A stretch of DNA of 64,000 bases from CAVSRC01 sp963743015 (GTDB taxonomy: Bacteria; Pseudomonadota; Alphaproteobacteria; Rhizobiales; Kaistiaceae), in the NCBI GenBank assembly GCA_963743015.1, contig CAVUOD010000008.1, positions 124,001 to 188,000 on the forward strand, read 5' to 3'. Shown piece after piece: positions 38,724-48,837 of this stretch (positions are counted from its first letter, which is position 1; each line of letters opens with the position of its first letter). The notes below the pieces were generated by a model that was given only the letters and a program-made list of their open reading frames with translations, searched no databases and had not been told where the DNA came from. The position numbers and the translations under genes are program-made.

Positions 38724-39200
38724 GTGACCGACCTCCTGCGCATCCTCTTCCTGGTGCCGATCGGCTTCGTCGCCGCCATCCTGGCAACGGCGCTGACCAT
38801 CATTGCCGGCTGGTACGGCCACGACGTCAGCGCCATCCTCACCGACGCCGCGTCCACCGGCTATGTGATCGGCATGGGCTTCTGGGTGATCCTCGAGGTC
38901 GGCGTGCTGGCGGTGATCCCGGCCTTCATCTTCATCGTCCTGGCGGAGCTGTTCGGTTGGCGCTCGGTGTTCCTCTATATCGCCGCCGGCGGCGCCTTCG
39001 GCCTGGTGGCCAGTACCGCCCGTGGCGTGGTCTGGGACATGCCGGAGGACCGGCTGCTGCTGCTGGCGGCCGGTTTCGTCGGCGGCCTGGTCTACTGGCT
39101 GATCGCCGGGCGGCTGTCCGGCATCGGCCGGGCCGGCGAAGCGCAGCCCGCACCGCTGTCGTCGGAACCGCCTGGCCGGCCGCCTACTTCGCCGGAGTGA
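38724..39200 (+). CDS. Four-helix membrane protein of unknown function
   Basis: 158 residues from a GTG 12 bases after rlmN, with GAGG before it. Hydrophobic segments lie at about 5-28, 46-75, 78-98 and 108-130; the last 25 residues are proline/serine-rich and polar. I do not recognise a named family. Its position suggests co-transcription with rlmN. Its 3' end overlaps the convergent LysE gene by 17 bases. Confidence 0.7.
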   Translation: MTDLLRILFLVPIGFVAAILATALTIIAGWYGHDVSAILTDAASTGYVIGMGFWVILEVGVLAVIPAFIFIVLAELFGWRSVFLYIAAGGAFGLVASTARGVVWDMPEDRLLLLAAGFVGGLVYWLIAGRLSGIGRAGEAQPAPLSSEPPGRPPTSPE

Positions 39201-39828
39201 GGATCAGCCGCGCGGCGAAGGCGCCGAGCACGCCGGCAAACAGCCAGTCGACGATGCGGGTCGCCCGCGGCGAACGCTTGAGAAAGACCGCGATGCGGTC
39301 GGCGGCAAGAACCAGGGCGCTGCACACCGGCGCGTTCACGACAATGAAGGTGAGACCGAGGAAGAGCAGCTTGCGCGCCACGTGCGGGTCGCCGGCCGAG
39401 ACGAACTGCGGCAGGAAGGTCACGAAGAAGACGATGATCTTCGGGTTGAGCAGATTGATCAGCAGGCCCTTGAGGAAGATCGCGCGAAGCGTTTCGCGCC
39501 GGCCGCCCGGCGCCAGCGACAGGGACGAGCCGTGGCGGATGGCATCGACCGCAAGCCAGGCGAGATAGGCGGCGCCGGCTACCTTGAGCACGGTGAAGGC
39601 GGTGGCCGAAGCGGCCAGCAGGACCGAGAGGCCGGCGGCGACCAGGACGGAGTGGACCAGCAGGCCGATGGCAGCGCCGCCGAAGGCGGCGAAGCCGGCC
39701 GGGCGCGACTGGGCGATGGTCTTCGACAGGAAGAAGGTCATGTCCGGGCCGGGCGTGATGCCGAGGACGATCGCGGCGAGGACGAAGGCGGCAAGGACCG
39801 GCAGGTCGGGAACGAAGGTGGCAAGCAT
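39184..39828 (-). CDS. LysE/RhtB family amino-acid exporter
   Basis: 214 residues, six predicted membrane segments. The RhtB motif GITPGPDMTFFLSKTI near residue 25 and AGAAYLAWLAVDAIR and LLINLLNPKIIVFFVTFLPQF are characteristic. It exports amino acids or related metabolites by proton exchange; the substrate cannot be told from sequence. It is convergent with the preceding membrane protein gene. Confidence 0.9.
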   Translation of the reverse strand: MLATFVPDLPVLAAFVLAAIVLGITPGPDMTFFLSKTIAQSRPAGFAAFGGAAIGLLVHSVLVAAGLSVLLAASATAFTVLKVAGAAYLAWLAVDAIRHGSSLSLAPGGRRETLRAIFLKGLLINLLNPKIIVFFVTFLPQFVSAGDPHVARKLLFLGLTFIVVNAPVCSALVLAADRIAVFLKRSPRATRIVDWLFAGVLGAFAARLILTPAK

Positions 39829-39879
39829 GGGCGAACCGGGGCCTCCCGAGGCGAAGCGTTCCGGCTCCGGCTTACGCCT

Positions 39880-41388
39880 TCAGTGCAGGCGGTCGCAACC
39901 GGGATCGAAGGCCCCGGGCACAGCCCGATCGGCGCGGAACGCCGTGTAGGTCTGGTAGACCGTCGCGCCGACCCGCCGATGGACGATGCCGACCGTCGTC
40001 AGGTTGACGAAGCAGCGGGCCGGCGGGCGGTTGCTGCGGGTGACGATCAGGACGGGCCTGCCGAGGAGCGCCGGATCGGGCGGCGGCGCATAGGCATAGC
40101 GGGCGCGTTCAACGACGGCGACGACCGGTACGCGGCGCGGCGCGAGGTGGTAGGCGAGTTCGCTGTAGGCGCCGTAATAGTCGGTGGCGATCCAGGCGGC
40201 GCCGGAGTGCTGGCGCAGTTGCTCGGCCTCGGTGCTGAAATTGCCCCAGCCGCGGATGACCTGGCCGACATCGAGACGGGGCGGGATCGCATTGCCGGGA
40301 TTGATCCCGGCGAGGAAGCCGAGGACCATGCCGGCGACGCCGACCGGCAGGACGAGGGCGGAAAGCGGCGCCCAGCGCGGTTCGGCGGTCCCGGCGGATG
40401 CGGCCGCGACCAGCGCCAGCGTCGGGAATATGGGGGCCAGCCAATGGCCTTGAACCTGCTCCTGGAAGGTGTGGACCGCCATATAGGCGACCAGCGGCAA
40501 GGCCGTCCAAAGGAGGAGAGCGATGCCGTCGGCGGGCCGGGCCTTGCGGCGGCGCCAGGCGATGGCGACGCCGAGGGCGGCGAAGATCCCGATCAGCGGA
40601 TTGAGGATGCCGAACTGGGTGGCGACGAAGGTGAGCGGCGCCAGCGGCTGAAAGGTGTGCGTGGTCAGGCGGCCGAACTGCTTGGTGAGCGTCGCCCAGC
40701 CGTGGGTGGCGTTCCACTGCAGCATGGGAACCGTGACGGCCAGAGCCAGTGCGGCGCCGGCCCACAGCCATGGACTGAAGAGCCAGCGCCGGAAATCGCG
40801 GCGGACGACCAGGAGAAGCAGGATCGCCGGGCCGAGGAAGAGGGTGGTGAGCTTGGAAATGACGCCAAGGCCGGCACCGAGCCCGACCAGCAGCCACCAG
40901 GCGCCGTTCTGCGTTCGCACGAGGAGGGCGAGGCCGAGAGTCGCGACTGCCCAGAACAGCACGCTGGGCGCATCGGGCGTGGCCAGAACGCTGCCGACAG
41001 CCATCAGGAAGGTGGCGTTGATCCACAGGGCAGCGCGCACGGCGACGGTCTCGTCGAAGAGGACGCGGCCAGTCAGATAGACGCACAGCGAGATCGGCAG
41101 GCCTGACAGGATGGCGACCGCCCTGATGCCGAGCGGATCGACCCCGAAAGCCCAGGTACCGAGGGCGATCCACCAGGCGCCCATGGCCGGGTGGTCGTAG
41201 TAGCCCCAGCTCGGAAAGCGCGACCAGTCGAAATAATAGGCCTCGTCGGGGCCGAGCGGGATGAAGCTGGCGGCGACCAGTCGTGCAGCGACCATCGCCA
41301 AGATGACGAGTGCGGCGGCACTGGCGCTGAGCGGCAGGCGCCGGGCGGCGATTGCCGGCGGCAGGGATTGCGTTTCGGTTCTGGTCAT
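39880..41388 (-). CDS. Glycosyltransferase family 39 (ArnT/PMT-like) membrane protein
   Basis: 502 residues, about eleven hydrophobic segments. The first periplasmic loop carries the GT39/GT83 aspartate-glutamate motif in SFIPLGPDEAYYFDWSR and YYDHPAMGAWWIALG. Such enzymes use polyprenyl-phosphate sugars to modify lipid A, LPS core or proteins on the periplasmic face; the rhizobial Rgt galacturonosyltransferases belong here. It is divergent from a PAP2 phosphatase with lipid A phosphatase-like motifs, so a role in lipid A or core modification is inferred. A 574-codon frame on the opposite strand is a GC shadow. Confidence 0.85.
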   Translation of the reverse strand: MTRTETQSLPPAIAARRLPLSASAAALVILAMVAARLVAASFIPLGPDEAYYFDWSRFPSWGYYDHPAMGAWWIALGTWAFGVDPLGIRAVAILSGLPISLCVYLTGRVLFDETVAVRAALWINATFLMAVGSVLATPDAPSVLFWAVATLGLALLVRTQNGAWWLLVGLGAGLGVISKLTTLFLGPAILLLLVVRRDFRRWLFSPWLWAGAALALAVTVPMLQWNATHGWATLTKQFGRLTTHTFQPLAPLTFVATQFGILNPLIGIFAALGVAIAWRRRKARPADGIALLLWTALPLVAYMAVHTFQEQVQGHWLAPIFPTLALVAAASAGTAEPRWAPLSALVLPVGVAGMVLGFLAGINPGNAIPPRLDVGQVIRGWGNFSTEAEQLRQHSGAAWIATDYYGAYSELAYHLAPRRVPVVAVVERARYAYAPPPDPALLGRPVLIVTRSNRPPARCFVNLTTVGIVHRRVGATVYQTYTAFRADRAVPGAFDPGCDRLH

Positions 41389-41568
41389 GCGGCTGCCGGC
41401 AGGCCCCTAGTTCAGCAGCCCTACAAGGCCGTAGCTTGCGGCTGCCTGACAAGGCGCATCTCCGACGCCCTGATTTGGGCAGGAGCGCGGCAGCGACCGC
41501 CGGGTTGACGATCTGACAGGGAAACCGCTCTAAGGTCGTTCGCGGGCGCGGGAAAAACGGAAGAAGAC

Positions 41569-42456
41569 GTGTCGGAAGAGCAAGGAAAAGTCCGCTACGC
41601 CATCTGGCAACCGCTGGGCGGGCCGGCGCTGATCGGCGATCCGATCGTCCAGTGCCTGGCGCTCATCGCGCTCACCAGCGCCGTCTTCCTCGTCTTTCCC
41701 GGCATCGACATCTGGTTCTCGAACCTGTTCTACAAGAACGGCTTCCTCGCGGGAGAACTGGGGGCGTTCATCGGCCTGCGCGACCTGTGGCGCAACGCCA
41801 CGGCGGTGATCGTGATGGTGCTGCTCGCGGCGCTGCTCATCAAGCTCGCCTGGCCGCACCGGCAGAGCCTGCTCAGGCCGCGCGACACCGTCTTCATCCT
41901 GACGACGCTGATCGTCGGCCCGGGCATCATCACCAACGTCATCTTCAAGAACAATTGGGGCCGCCCGCGGCCCTATATGGTGGAGAACTACGGCGGCGAC
42001 GCGCCCTTCGTCGGCGTGTGGAAGATCACCCATTACTGCAGCCACAACTGCTCGTTCATCTCCGGCGAGGGTTCTTCGGCGATGTGGATGGTGACGCTGG
42101 CATTGCTGCTGCCGCAGCGCTGGCGGCCGACGGGCGTGCGCGTGCTGCTCGCCCTCGGGGCGGTGTTCTCGCTGAACCGCGTCCTCTTCGGCGCGCATTT
42201 CCTCTCCGACGTGATGCTCGGCTGGTGGATCACGCTGCTGGTCATCGCGATCGGCTACCGGCTGTTCTACGTCAACCCGCCGGCGGCGCTGACCAATGAG
42301 CGCATGGAAGCGGGGATGACCGAAGCCGGCGAGGGGCTGCGGCGCGGCTTCGCGTCGCTGAAGCAGATGGTCCTTGCGCGATCGGCAAGGGGCGGCGCAG
42401 CCGGGCCGGCGGACGACGACAGGCCGCCCGACGCTCCCGGTTCGTCGGCTGGCTAA
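41569..42456 (+). CDS. PAP2 family phosphatase, LpxE/LpxF-like
   Basis: 295 residues from a GTG with GGAAGAAG before it. Six membrane segments and all three PAP2 motifs: KNNWGRPRP, FISGEGSSA and RVLFGAHFLSDVMLG. The second motif in the SGEGS form, rather than PSGH, is typical of the lipid A 1- or 4'-phosphatases (LpxE/LpxF) and lipid phosphatases of Rhizobiales. A hydrophilic tail of about 50 residues follows. Paired divergently with a GT39 enzyme. Substrate not proven. Its stop overlaps the convergent flavodoxin gene by four bases. Confidence 0.86.
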   Translation: MSEEQGKVRYAIWQPLGGPALIGDPIVQCLALIALTSAVFLVFPGIDIWFSNLFYKNGFLAGELGAFIGLRDLWRNATAVIVMVLLAALLIKLAWPHRQSLLRPRDTVFILTTLIVGPGIITNVIFKNNWGRPRPYMVENYGGDAPFVGVWKITHYCSHNCSFISGEGSSAMWMVTLALLLPQRWRPTGVRVLLALGAVFSLNRVLFGAHFLSDVMLGWWITLLVIAIGYRLFYVNPPAALTNERMEAGMTEAGEGLRRGFASLKQMVLARSARGGAAGPADDDRPPDAPGSSAG

Positions 42457-42953
42457 TCCAGCGGGAACCTGGCCGCCTCGACGGTGATCGAGTGGACGAA
42501 ATCGGCGACCTTCTGCTCGGCGATCCGGCTGTTGAAATCGTCCTCGCTCATCGTCAGCAGCGGCTTGGGGTTGCGGCCGACGACCGCCTCAAATTCGCTG
42601 AGCACGCCGGGTTCGGCGATGCCGTCGCCGGTCAGGAGAGCGAGGCCAAGGGCCTTGGCGACGTGGCCGTAATCGACCAGCCAGGTGCGCGCCGGCGCGG
42701 CCATGCGGCCGCCCCAGACCGGGCAGGAGAGGATCACGCGATCGAAAATGCCCTCGCGGTGGGCCATCGGCCTGATCGGCGGGCGGCGGCGGAGGAGCGA
42801 ATCGAGACCGGAACGGAAGATGCCGCGGAAGGCGAAGTCGCGCGGGCTCTGCTCGACGATTTCCTCGATCTCCGCGTTCAGGCCAGCCGCCAGCCACTCC
42901 GCCACCTGGCGGGATTTTCCGGTCAGCGAATAGAAAACGACAAGCTCCGCCAT
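42453..42953 (-). CDS. Flavodoxin family protein
   Basis: 166 residues. The N-terminal FMN phosphate-binding loop is VVFYSLTGKSRQVAEWLA, and LSCPVWGGRMAAPARTWL provides the aromatic residue over the flavin. It is slightly shorter than an electron-carrier flavodoxin and lacks the acidic surface stretch, so it may be an NAD(P)H-linked or WrbA-like FMN protein. Function not assignable. It is divergent from argG. Confidence 0.82.
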   Translation of the reverse strand: MAELVVFYSLTGKSRQVAEWLAAGLNAEIEEIVEQSPRDFAFRGIFRSGLDSLLRRRPPIRPMAHREGIFDRVILSCPVWGGRMAAPARTWLVDYGHVAKALGLALLTGDGIAEPGVLSEFEAVVGRNPKPLLTMSEDDFNSRIAEQKVADFVHSITVEAARFPLD

Positions 42954-43111
42954 CGCGGAACCTCCTGCGGCCAGCCATTGGCAAGATTGCCGGGGCGGTC
43001 ACATTCTGCCTTTGCGCTGGATCAAGCGGGCAAAGCGCCGCCTTGCCGCCTTGCCGGCCGCCGCCTATAAGCCCGCGAACGCTTGTTCTTCTGCGTGGCG
43101 GAGCCCGGGAA

Positions 43112-44326
<1,215 letters not shown>

Positions 44327-44330
44327 ACGG

Positions 44331-44702
44331 TCAGGCGGTCTCGGCGACCCGGCCGGCGAGCCAGTCGCGCTCGCCGGAGAGCACGCGTTTGGCGTTGAGC
44401 GAACGGATCGGCACGCTGCGGTCGGCCGGGATCTGGCCGCAGAGCTGCAGCGACAGATAGCGCGCGGCGCACACCCTGAGGAACGAGGCGAAGTTGCTGG
44501 TGGCGAGTTCGGCCTCGGTGAGCTCGTCATGCAGCCTGGTGACGAGCTGGCCCACCGACATGCCGTCACGCGCCGCGAGTTCGTCGAGGATGTCCCAGAA
44601 CAGGTTCTCCAGCCGGATGCTGGTCGACACGCCATGCAGGCGCACGGCGCGCGTGCGGCTCTGATAGCGTTGCGGGTCGGTGTTGATGAAGATCTCGCAC
44701 AT
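44331..44702 (-). CDS. Ribbon-helix-helix domain protein (RHH_4 family)
   Basis: 123 residues. The RHH_4 pattern is clear: RYQSRTRAVRLHGVSTSIRL, then ENLFWDILDELAARDGMSVG and RVCAARYLSLQLCGQIP. Family members are often mislabelled as aryl-sulfate sulfotransferases but look like small DNA-binding regulators. It lies downstream of the DJ-1/PfpI gene on the same strand, across a 78-base gap with a 10-bp hairpin (arm GGCCGGCGCT). Confidence 0.8.
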   Translation of the reverse strand: MCEIFINTDPQRYQSRTRAVRLHGVSTSIRLENLFWDILDELAARDGMSVGQLVTRLHDELTEAELATSNFASFLRVCAARYLSLQLCGQIPADRSVPIRSLNAKRVLSGERDWLAGRVAETA

Positions 44703-44780
44703 GCAATGTCCCTCCCATGCATTGCGGGCCGGCGCTCCGCCGAAACCGATCAGGCGAAGCGCCGGCCGTGACGTGCCGGA

Positions 44781-45363
44781 TCAGTGGGTGATCCGTGTGC
44801 CCAGTACCGTCAGGAATTGCGCGATCCAGGACGGGTGGGCGGGCCAGGCCGGTGCCGTGACGAGATTACCATCGGTGGTGGCACTATCAACCGGGATGTC
44901 GGCATAGGTGCCGCCGGCCGAGTTCGACGTCGTAGCGGCAGGCGGGATAGGCCGAGCAGGTGCGCCCCGAGAGCACGCCGGCGGCGGCGAGGATCTGGGG
45001 GCCGTGGCAGATGGCGGCGACCGGCTTGCCGGCGTCGAAGAAGTGCTTGACCGTGTCGATCACCGCCGGGTTCAGGCGCAGATATTCCGGCGCGCGGCCG
45101 CCGGGGATGACCAGCGCGTCGTAGCTCGCCGGATCGACGTCGGCGAAGCTGGCATTGAGCGTGAAATTGTGGCCGCGCTTCTCCGAATAGGTCTGGTCGC
45201 CCTCGAAATCGTGGATCGAGGTGGCGATCTTGTCGCCCTTGGCCTTGTCCGGGCACACCGCATCGACGGTGTGGCCGACGGCCAGGAGGGCCTGGAAGGG
45301 CACCATGGTCTCGTAGTCCTCGCCGAAGTCGCCGACGAGCATCAGAATCCGCTTTCCGGGCAT
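44781..45363 (-). CDS. DJ-1/PfpI family protein, frameshifted
   Basis: Repaired length is 193 residues. The nucleophile elbow AAICHGPQILAAAGVLSGR (Cys near residue 120) and GDFGEDYETMVPFQALLA with its glutamate are typical of the PfpI/YhbO-like branch. After CSAYPACRYDVEL the frame moves by one (extra base at about 44919) and continues GGTYADIPVDSATTDGNLVT, AWPAHPSWIAQFL to a stop at 44781. Family activities include protein deglycase/glyoxalase and stress protection; the specific role is unknown. Confidence 0.87.
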
Positions 45364-45546
45364 TGTCCTGTCTCCTCCCCAGAAGATTGTGAGGCGGCCA
45401 GCCTAGGCGAGGTGGGCGGCGGGCAGGTGTTAGCGGGCTACGACGTTTGGCGCGCCCGCGCCTGCGCCGGCTAGCGCTGGCGCTGCGGCGACCTATATCC
45501 CTGACAGTAGTCCTGCGGCGGGGAGATGCCGGCAGAGAGGCGCGCC

Positions 45547-46683
45547 ATGTCCTGGTCGATCACCATTGCCAAGGTCGCGGGCAGCGAGATCCGCATCCAC
45601 CTGACCTTCCTGATCCTGCTCGCATGGATCGGCTTCGCCGAATATCTGAGCGGCGGCGCGGCGGCGGCCGTGGACGGCGTGATCTTCATCATCGCCATCT
45701 TCGCCTGCGTCGTGCTGCACGAGCTCGGCCACGCCATTGCCGCACGGCGCTACGGCATCTCGACGCCGGACATCACTCTGCTGCCGATCGGCGGGCTGGC
45801 GCGCCTGTCGCGCATCCCCGAAAAGCCGGCGGAGGAGATCGTCATCGCCATTGCCGGGCCGCTGGTGAATGTGGTCATCGCCGTGGTGCTGATCGTGCTC
45901 GGTGCGCACCTCGACCTGACCACGGTCGCCGACATCCAGAAGTCGGCGCCGGGATTCCTGACGCGGCTGGCCGCGGTCAATGTCTGGCTGGTGCTGTTCA
46001 ACCTGATCCCCGCCTTTCCGATGGACGGCGGGCGGGTGCTGCGCGCCCTGCTCGCCTTCCGCATGGGCCGCCGGCGGGCGACCGAGCTGGCGGCGCGCAT
46101 CGGCCAGGGGCTGGCCTTTGCCTTCGGCTTCTGGGGCCTGATGAGCGGCAATGTGCTGCTCATGTTCATCGCCATCTTCGTCTATCTGGCGGCGGCCGGC
46201 GAGGCCGGCGATGTCGGCATGCGCGAGGCGGCCAAGAGCGTGCCGGTCGAGCGCGCCATGGTGCGCGTCTACGAATCGCTGGGCGCCAACGCCACCGTCG
46301 ACGACGCGGCCGAGGCGCTGCTCAGAACCACCCAGCACGAATTCCCGGTGGTCGATGGCGGCGGCCACCTGCGCGGCTTCTTGAGCCGCAACGCGATGAT
46401 CCGTGCGCTCAAGGCGAGCGGCCCCGAGACGCCGGTGATCGAGGTGATGACCCGCGACGTGCCGACGGTGAAGACGCACCAGCCGCTCGAAATGGCCATC
46501 CGCCTGATGCAGGAGAAGCAGGCATCGGAAGTGGCGGTCACCGACGAGGACGACAGGCTGGTGGGCTATGTCAGCCGCGAGAACCTGGCCGAGTTCATGA
46601 TGGTCGAGAACGCCGAGCCGCACCACGATGCCGCCGGCCCGTCTGGCTCGTCCGGCCCGTGGCGGAACCGGCCGGCCGCCTGA
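45547..46683 (+). CDS. Site-2 protease family metalloprotease with paired CBS domains
   Basis: 378 residues from MSWSITIAKVAGSEIRIH, with GAGAGG before the ATG. The intramembrane zinc site is HELGH in CVVLHELGHAIAARRYG plus NLIPAFPMDGGRVLRA, the S2P second motif. Residues about 245-350 contain two CBS repeats (VDDAAEALLRTTQHEFPVV and PLEMAIRLMQEKQASEVAV) that likely bind an adenosyl ligand and regulate cleavage. This Rv2625/SpoIVFB-like fusion cleaves membrane substrates; targets are unknown. Confidence 0.9.
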   Translation: MSWSITIAKVAGSEIRIHLTFLILLAWIGFAEYLSGGAAAAVDGVIFIIAIFACVVLHELGHAIAARRYGISTPDITLLPIGGLARLSRIPEKPAEEIVIAIAGPLVNVVIAVVLIVLGAHLDLTTVADIQKSAPGFLTRLAAVNVWLVLFNLIPAFPMDGGRVLRALLAFRMGRRRATELAARIGQGLAFAFGFWGLMSGNVLLMFIAIFVYLAAAGEAGDVGMREAAKSVPVERAMVRVYESLGANATVDDAAEALLRTTQHEFPVVDGGGHLRGFLSRNAMIRALKASGPETPVIEVMTRDVPTVKTHQPLEMAIRLMQEKQASEVAVTDEDDRLVGYVSRENLAEFMMVENAEPHHDAAGPSGSSGPWRNRPAA

Positions 46684-46708
46684 GGGGCCGGCGTCCGGTC
46701 AGGCGGTC

Positions 46709-48547
46709 TCAGTCCTCGGGCAGGCCTGCCTGGCGCAGCCCGTCGAGATAGCGGGCGAGCAGGCCGGGCTCCATGAAGTGGAGCGCATCGGCGACCTCGG
46801 CCACGGTGACGTGGGGATGGGTCTGGCGCAGCTTGACCGCCGCTTCTTTCGCCTCGTCGACGTGTCCGGCCGCGGCGAGGAAGGTGGCGAGATCGCGATA
46901 GGCCCAGGTCATGCCGACCTTCTCGCGCATGGCGCGGCGGGTCCATTCGGCGGCCTCGGCCGGCTGGCCGGCGGCGAAGCGGGCAAGTCCGAGGCCGATA
47001 AAGCAATTGAAGCTGAACGGATCGAGCGGGCTCAGGCGGATGGCGCGCTCGAAGCAGGCGGTGCCGGAGTCGGCTTCGCCGCGATAGACGTTGAGGAAGC
47101 CGCGGCGCGTCCAGCCCCAGGCATGGTTGGGGTCGAGCAGCAGCGCACGATCGATGAAGCTCTGAGCGCGGTCGAGATCGCCGAAGAGCAGCATGGTGGC
47201 CGTCGACAGGGCGCAGAGCGCCGTCGGGTCGTCGTTGACGGTGTCGGCGGCCAGCGCGATCAGCTGGTCGCCCTCGTTGCGCATGCGCTCGATGTCGTCG
47301 GCCCAGTTGTAGACGACCTGCTGGGCGCGGGCCCAGGCGGCGAAGGCGGAAGCGCGGCCGTAGCCGGGATCGATGCGGTGGGCCTCGTCGAGCAGGCGGA
47401 TGGCCTCGGCATTGGCCTCGGCGCGGTGGGTCCACAGATGGGGGAGCGCGCGCAGGACGAGGTCGTAGGCGGCAACGCTGTCCGGCCGCTTGCGCCGCGC
47501 CTGCTCGATCTCGGCGGCGCGGATCGAGGGATGCAGCGCGCCGGCGACGCGCTCGGCGATCTGGTCCTCGAAATCGAAGATGTTGTCGACGACGCCGTCA
47601 TAGGAATCGGCCCAGATATGCGCGCCGTTGTCGGCATCGATGAGCTGGGCGGTGACGCGCACGCGGTCGCCGGCCTTGCGCAGACTGCCTTCCAGCACGT
47701 AGCGCACGCCGAGATCGCGCGACACCTCGCGGATGTCGCGGTTCCTGTCGTGGAAGGCGGCATAGGCGGAGTTGCGCGCAATGACGGTGAAGTCGCGGAT
47801 GCGCGACAGCGTTGCGGTGATCTCCTCGACCAGGCCGTCGGCCATGGCGGTGGCGGCGGGATCGCCGGACATGTTGTCGAAGGGAAGCACGGCGATCGAG
47901 GGATGGCCAGACGGCGGCTGCGGCGGCTCTGCGACAAGCGGCGCCGGTTGCTGCCGGGCGGAGGTCGGTCTCTGGTAGTCGGGAATCTGGTAGCCGAAAC
48001 GGCCGGTCGAGGCGACGGGGTCCGGGCCGGCGGGCGTCCACACCCAGATCTCCATCGGCTCGTCGATGCCCTTCAGCGTGACGCGCTCGATATGGGCGAA
48101 GGTCTGCGCCAGATCCTTGGCCAGTTGCCAGCGCACCGAATGGGTGATGGCGATGCCGCCCGGCGGGGCGGCCTGCTGTATGCGGACGACGAAGCCGACG
48201 GCGGCGCCGAAGCGATCGTTGCCCTGGACGAAGACATCGGCGAGCGCAATGCCGAGGCGGACCTGAATCGCCGTCTCGCCGCGGCCGGCATTGCGGTCGG
48301 CCATCGCCGCCTGGAAGGCGATCGCCCAGCGGACGCTGTCCTCGACACTGGGGAACTCGACCAGGCCGCCGTCGCCCATGGTCTTGAACATGTTGCCGTT
48401 ATGGGTGGCCAGCGTCGGCCTCAGAACCCGCCGGCGGATGGTGGCGAGTTCGGTCAGCGTGCCGCGCTCGTCCTTCTCGACGAGGCGGGTGTAGCCAGCC
48501 ACGTCAAGCGATGCGAGGACCGTCAGTTTTCGCGGCGGCGGACGCAT
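46709..48547 (-). CDS. Class III adenylate/guanylate cyclase-domain protein with TolB-like and TPR regions
   Basis: 612 residues from MRPPPRKLTVLASLDVAGYT. Residues about 8-170 are a class III cyclase domain that keeps both metal aspartates (ASLDVAGYTRLVE and KTMGDGGLVEF). Residues about 205-330 are a FlgO/TolB-like domain (PSIAVLPFDNMSGDPAATA, LVEEITATLSRIRDFTVIAR). The C-terminal half is TPR-like. This soluble architecture is expanded in Rhizobiales. Cyclase activity is plausible but the substrate-specifying residues were not checked. Divergent from typA. Confidence 0.85.
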   Translation of the reverse strand: MRPPPRKLTVLASLDVAGYTRLVEKDERGTLTELATIRRRVLRPTLATHNGNMFKTMGDGGLVEFPSVEDSVRWAIAFQAAMADRNAGRGETAIQVRLGIALADVFVQGNDRFGAAVGFVVRIQQAAPPGGIAITHSVRWQLAKDLAQTFAHIERVTLKGIDEPMEIWVWTPAGPDPVASTGRFGYQIPDYQRPTSARQQPAPLVAEPPQPPSGHPSIAVLPFDNMSGDPAATAMADGLVEEITATLSRIRDFTVIARNSAYAAFHDRNRDIREVSRDLGVRYVLEGSLRKAGDRVRVTAQLIDADNGAHIWADSYDGVVDNIFDFEDQIAERVAGALHPSIRAAEIEQARRKRPDSVAAYDLVLRALPHLWTHRAEANAEAIRLLDEAHRIDPGYGRASAFAAWARAQQVVYNWADDIERMRNEGDQLIALAADTVNDDPTALCALSTATMLLFGDLDRAQSFIDRALLLDPNHAWGWTRRGFLNVYRGEADSGTACFERAIRLSPLDPFSFNCFIGLGLARFAAGQPAEAAEWTRRAMREKVGMTWAYRDLATFLAAAGHVDEAKEAAVKLRQTHPHVTVAEVADALHFMEPGLLARYLDGLRQAGLPED

Positions 48548-48799
48548 TCGGTCGGTTCCAAAAGGGGTGCGACAATCTGGTCTTCTAGGCCAGTGCAGCC
48601 GACAAAGCACCAGTTTTCGCATGATCCCGCTCACGCCGGATCGCGCTTCGCGCGATGGCTCCGCGGGGGCGGCCTGACCGGCCGACGCCCATTCGGGCTT
48701 GCGAACCCTGCCGGGTTCGAGACCCGCCGCCGGCCGGTTTGCGTTTGCGGGCCGGCTCACTATATTGCGCCGCAATACCGGCAAGTAATCCTGTTCCTC

Positions 48800-48829
48800 G
48801 GGCGCGGCGGCCGGCCGGCGCCCTTTTTT
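48800..48829 (+). terminator. Terminator-like hairpin with a T6 run just before typA
   Basis: Outer arms GGGCGC (48800-48805) and GCGCCC (48818-48823) with a GC-rich palindromic interior, followed by TTTTTT at 48824-48829. The typA ATG is at 48838, so the structure overlaps the ribosome-binding region. It could be an attenuator. Confidence 0.5.
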
Positions 48830-48837
48830 GGTGAACC

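Noticed and set aside
39382..41106. A 574-codon open frame on the plus strand opposite the GT39 gene
   Set aside because: It mirrors the codon pattern of the GT39 gene in a GC-rich genome, is rich in G/E/R/D with no domain, and the minus-strand protein is clearly real.
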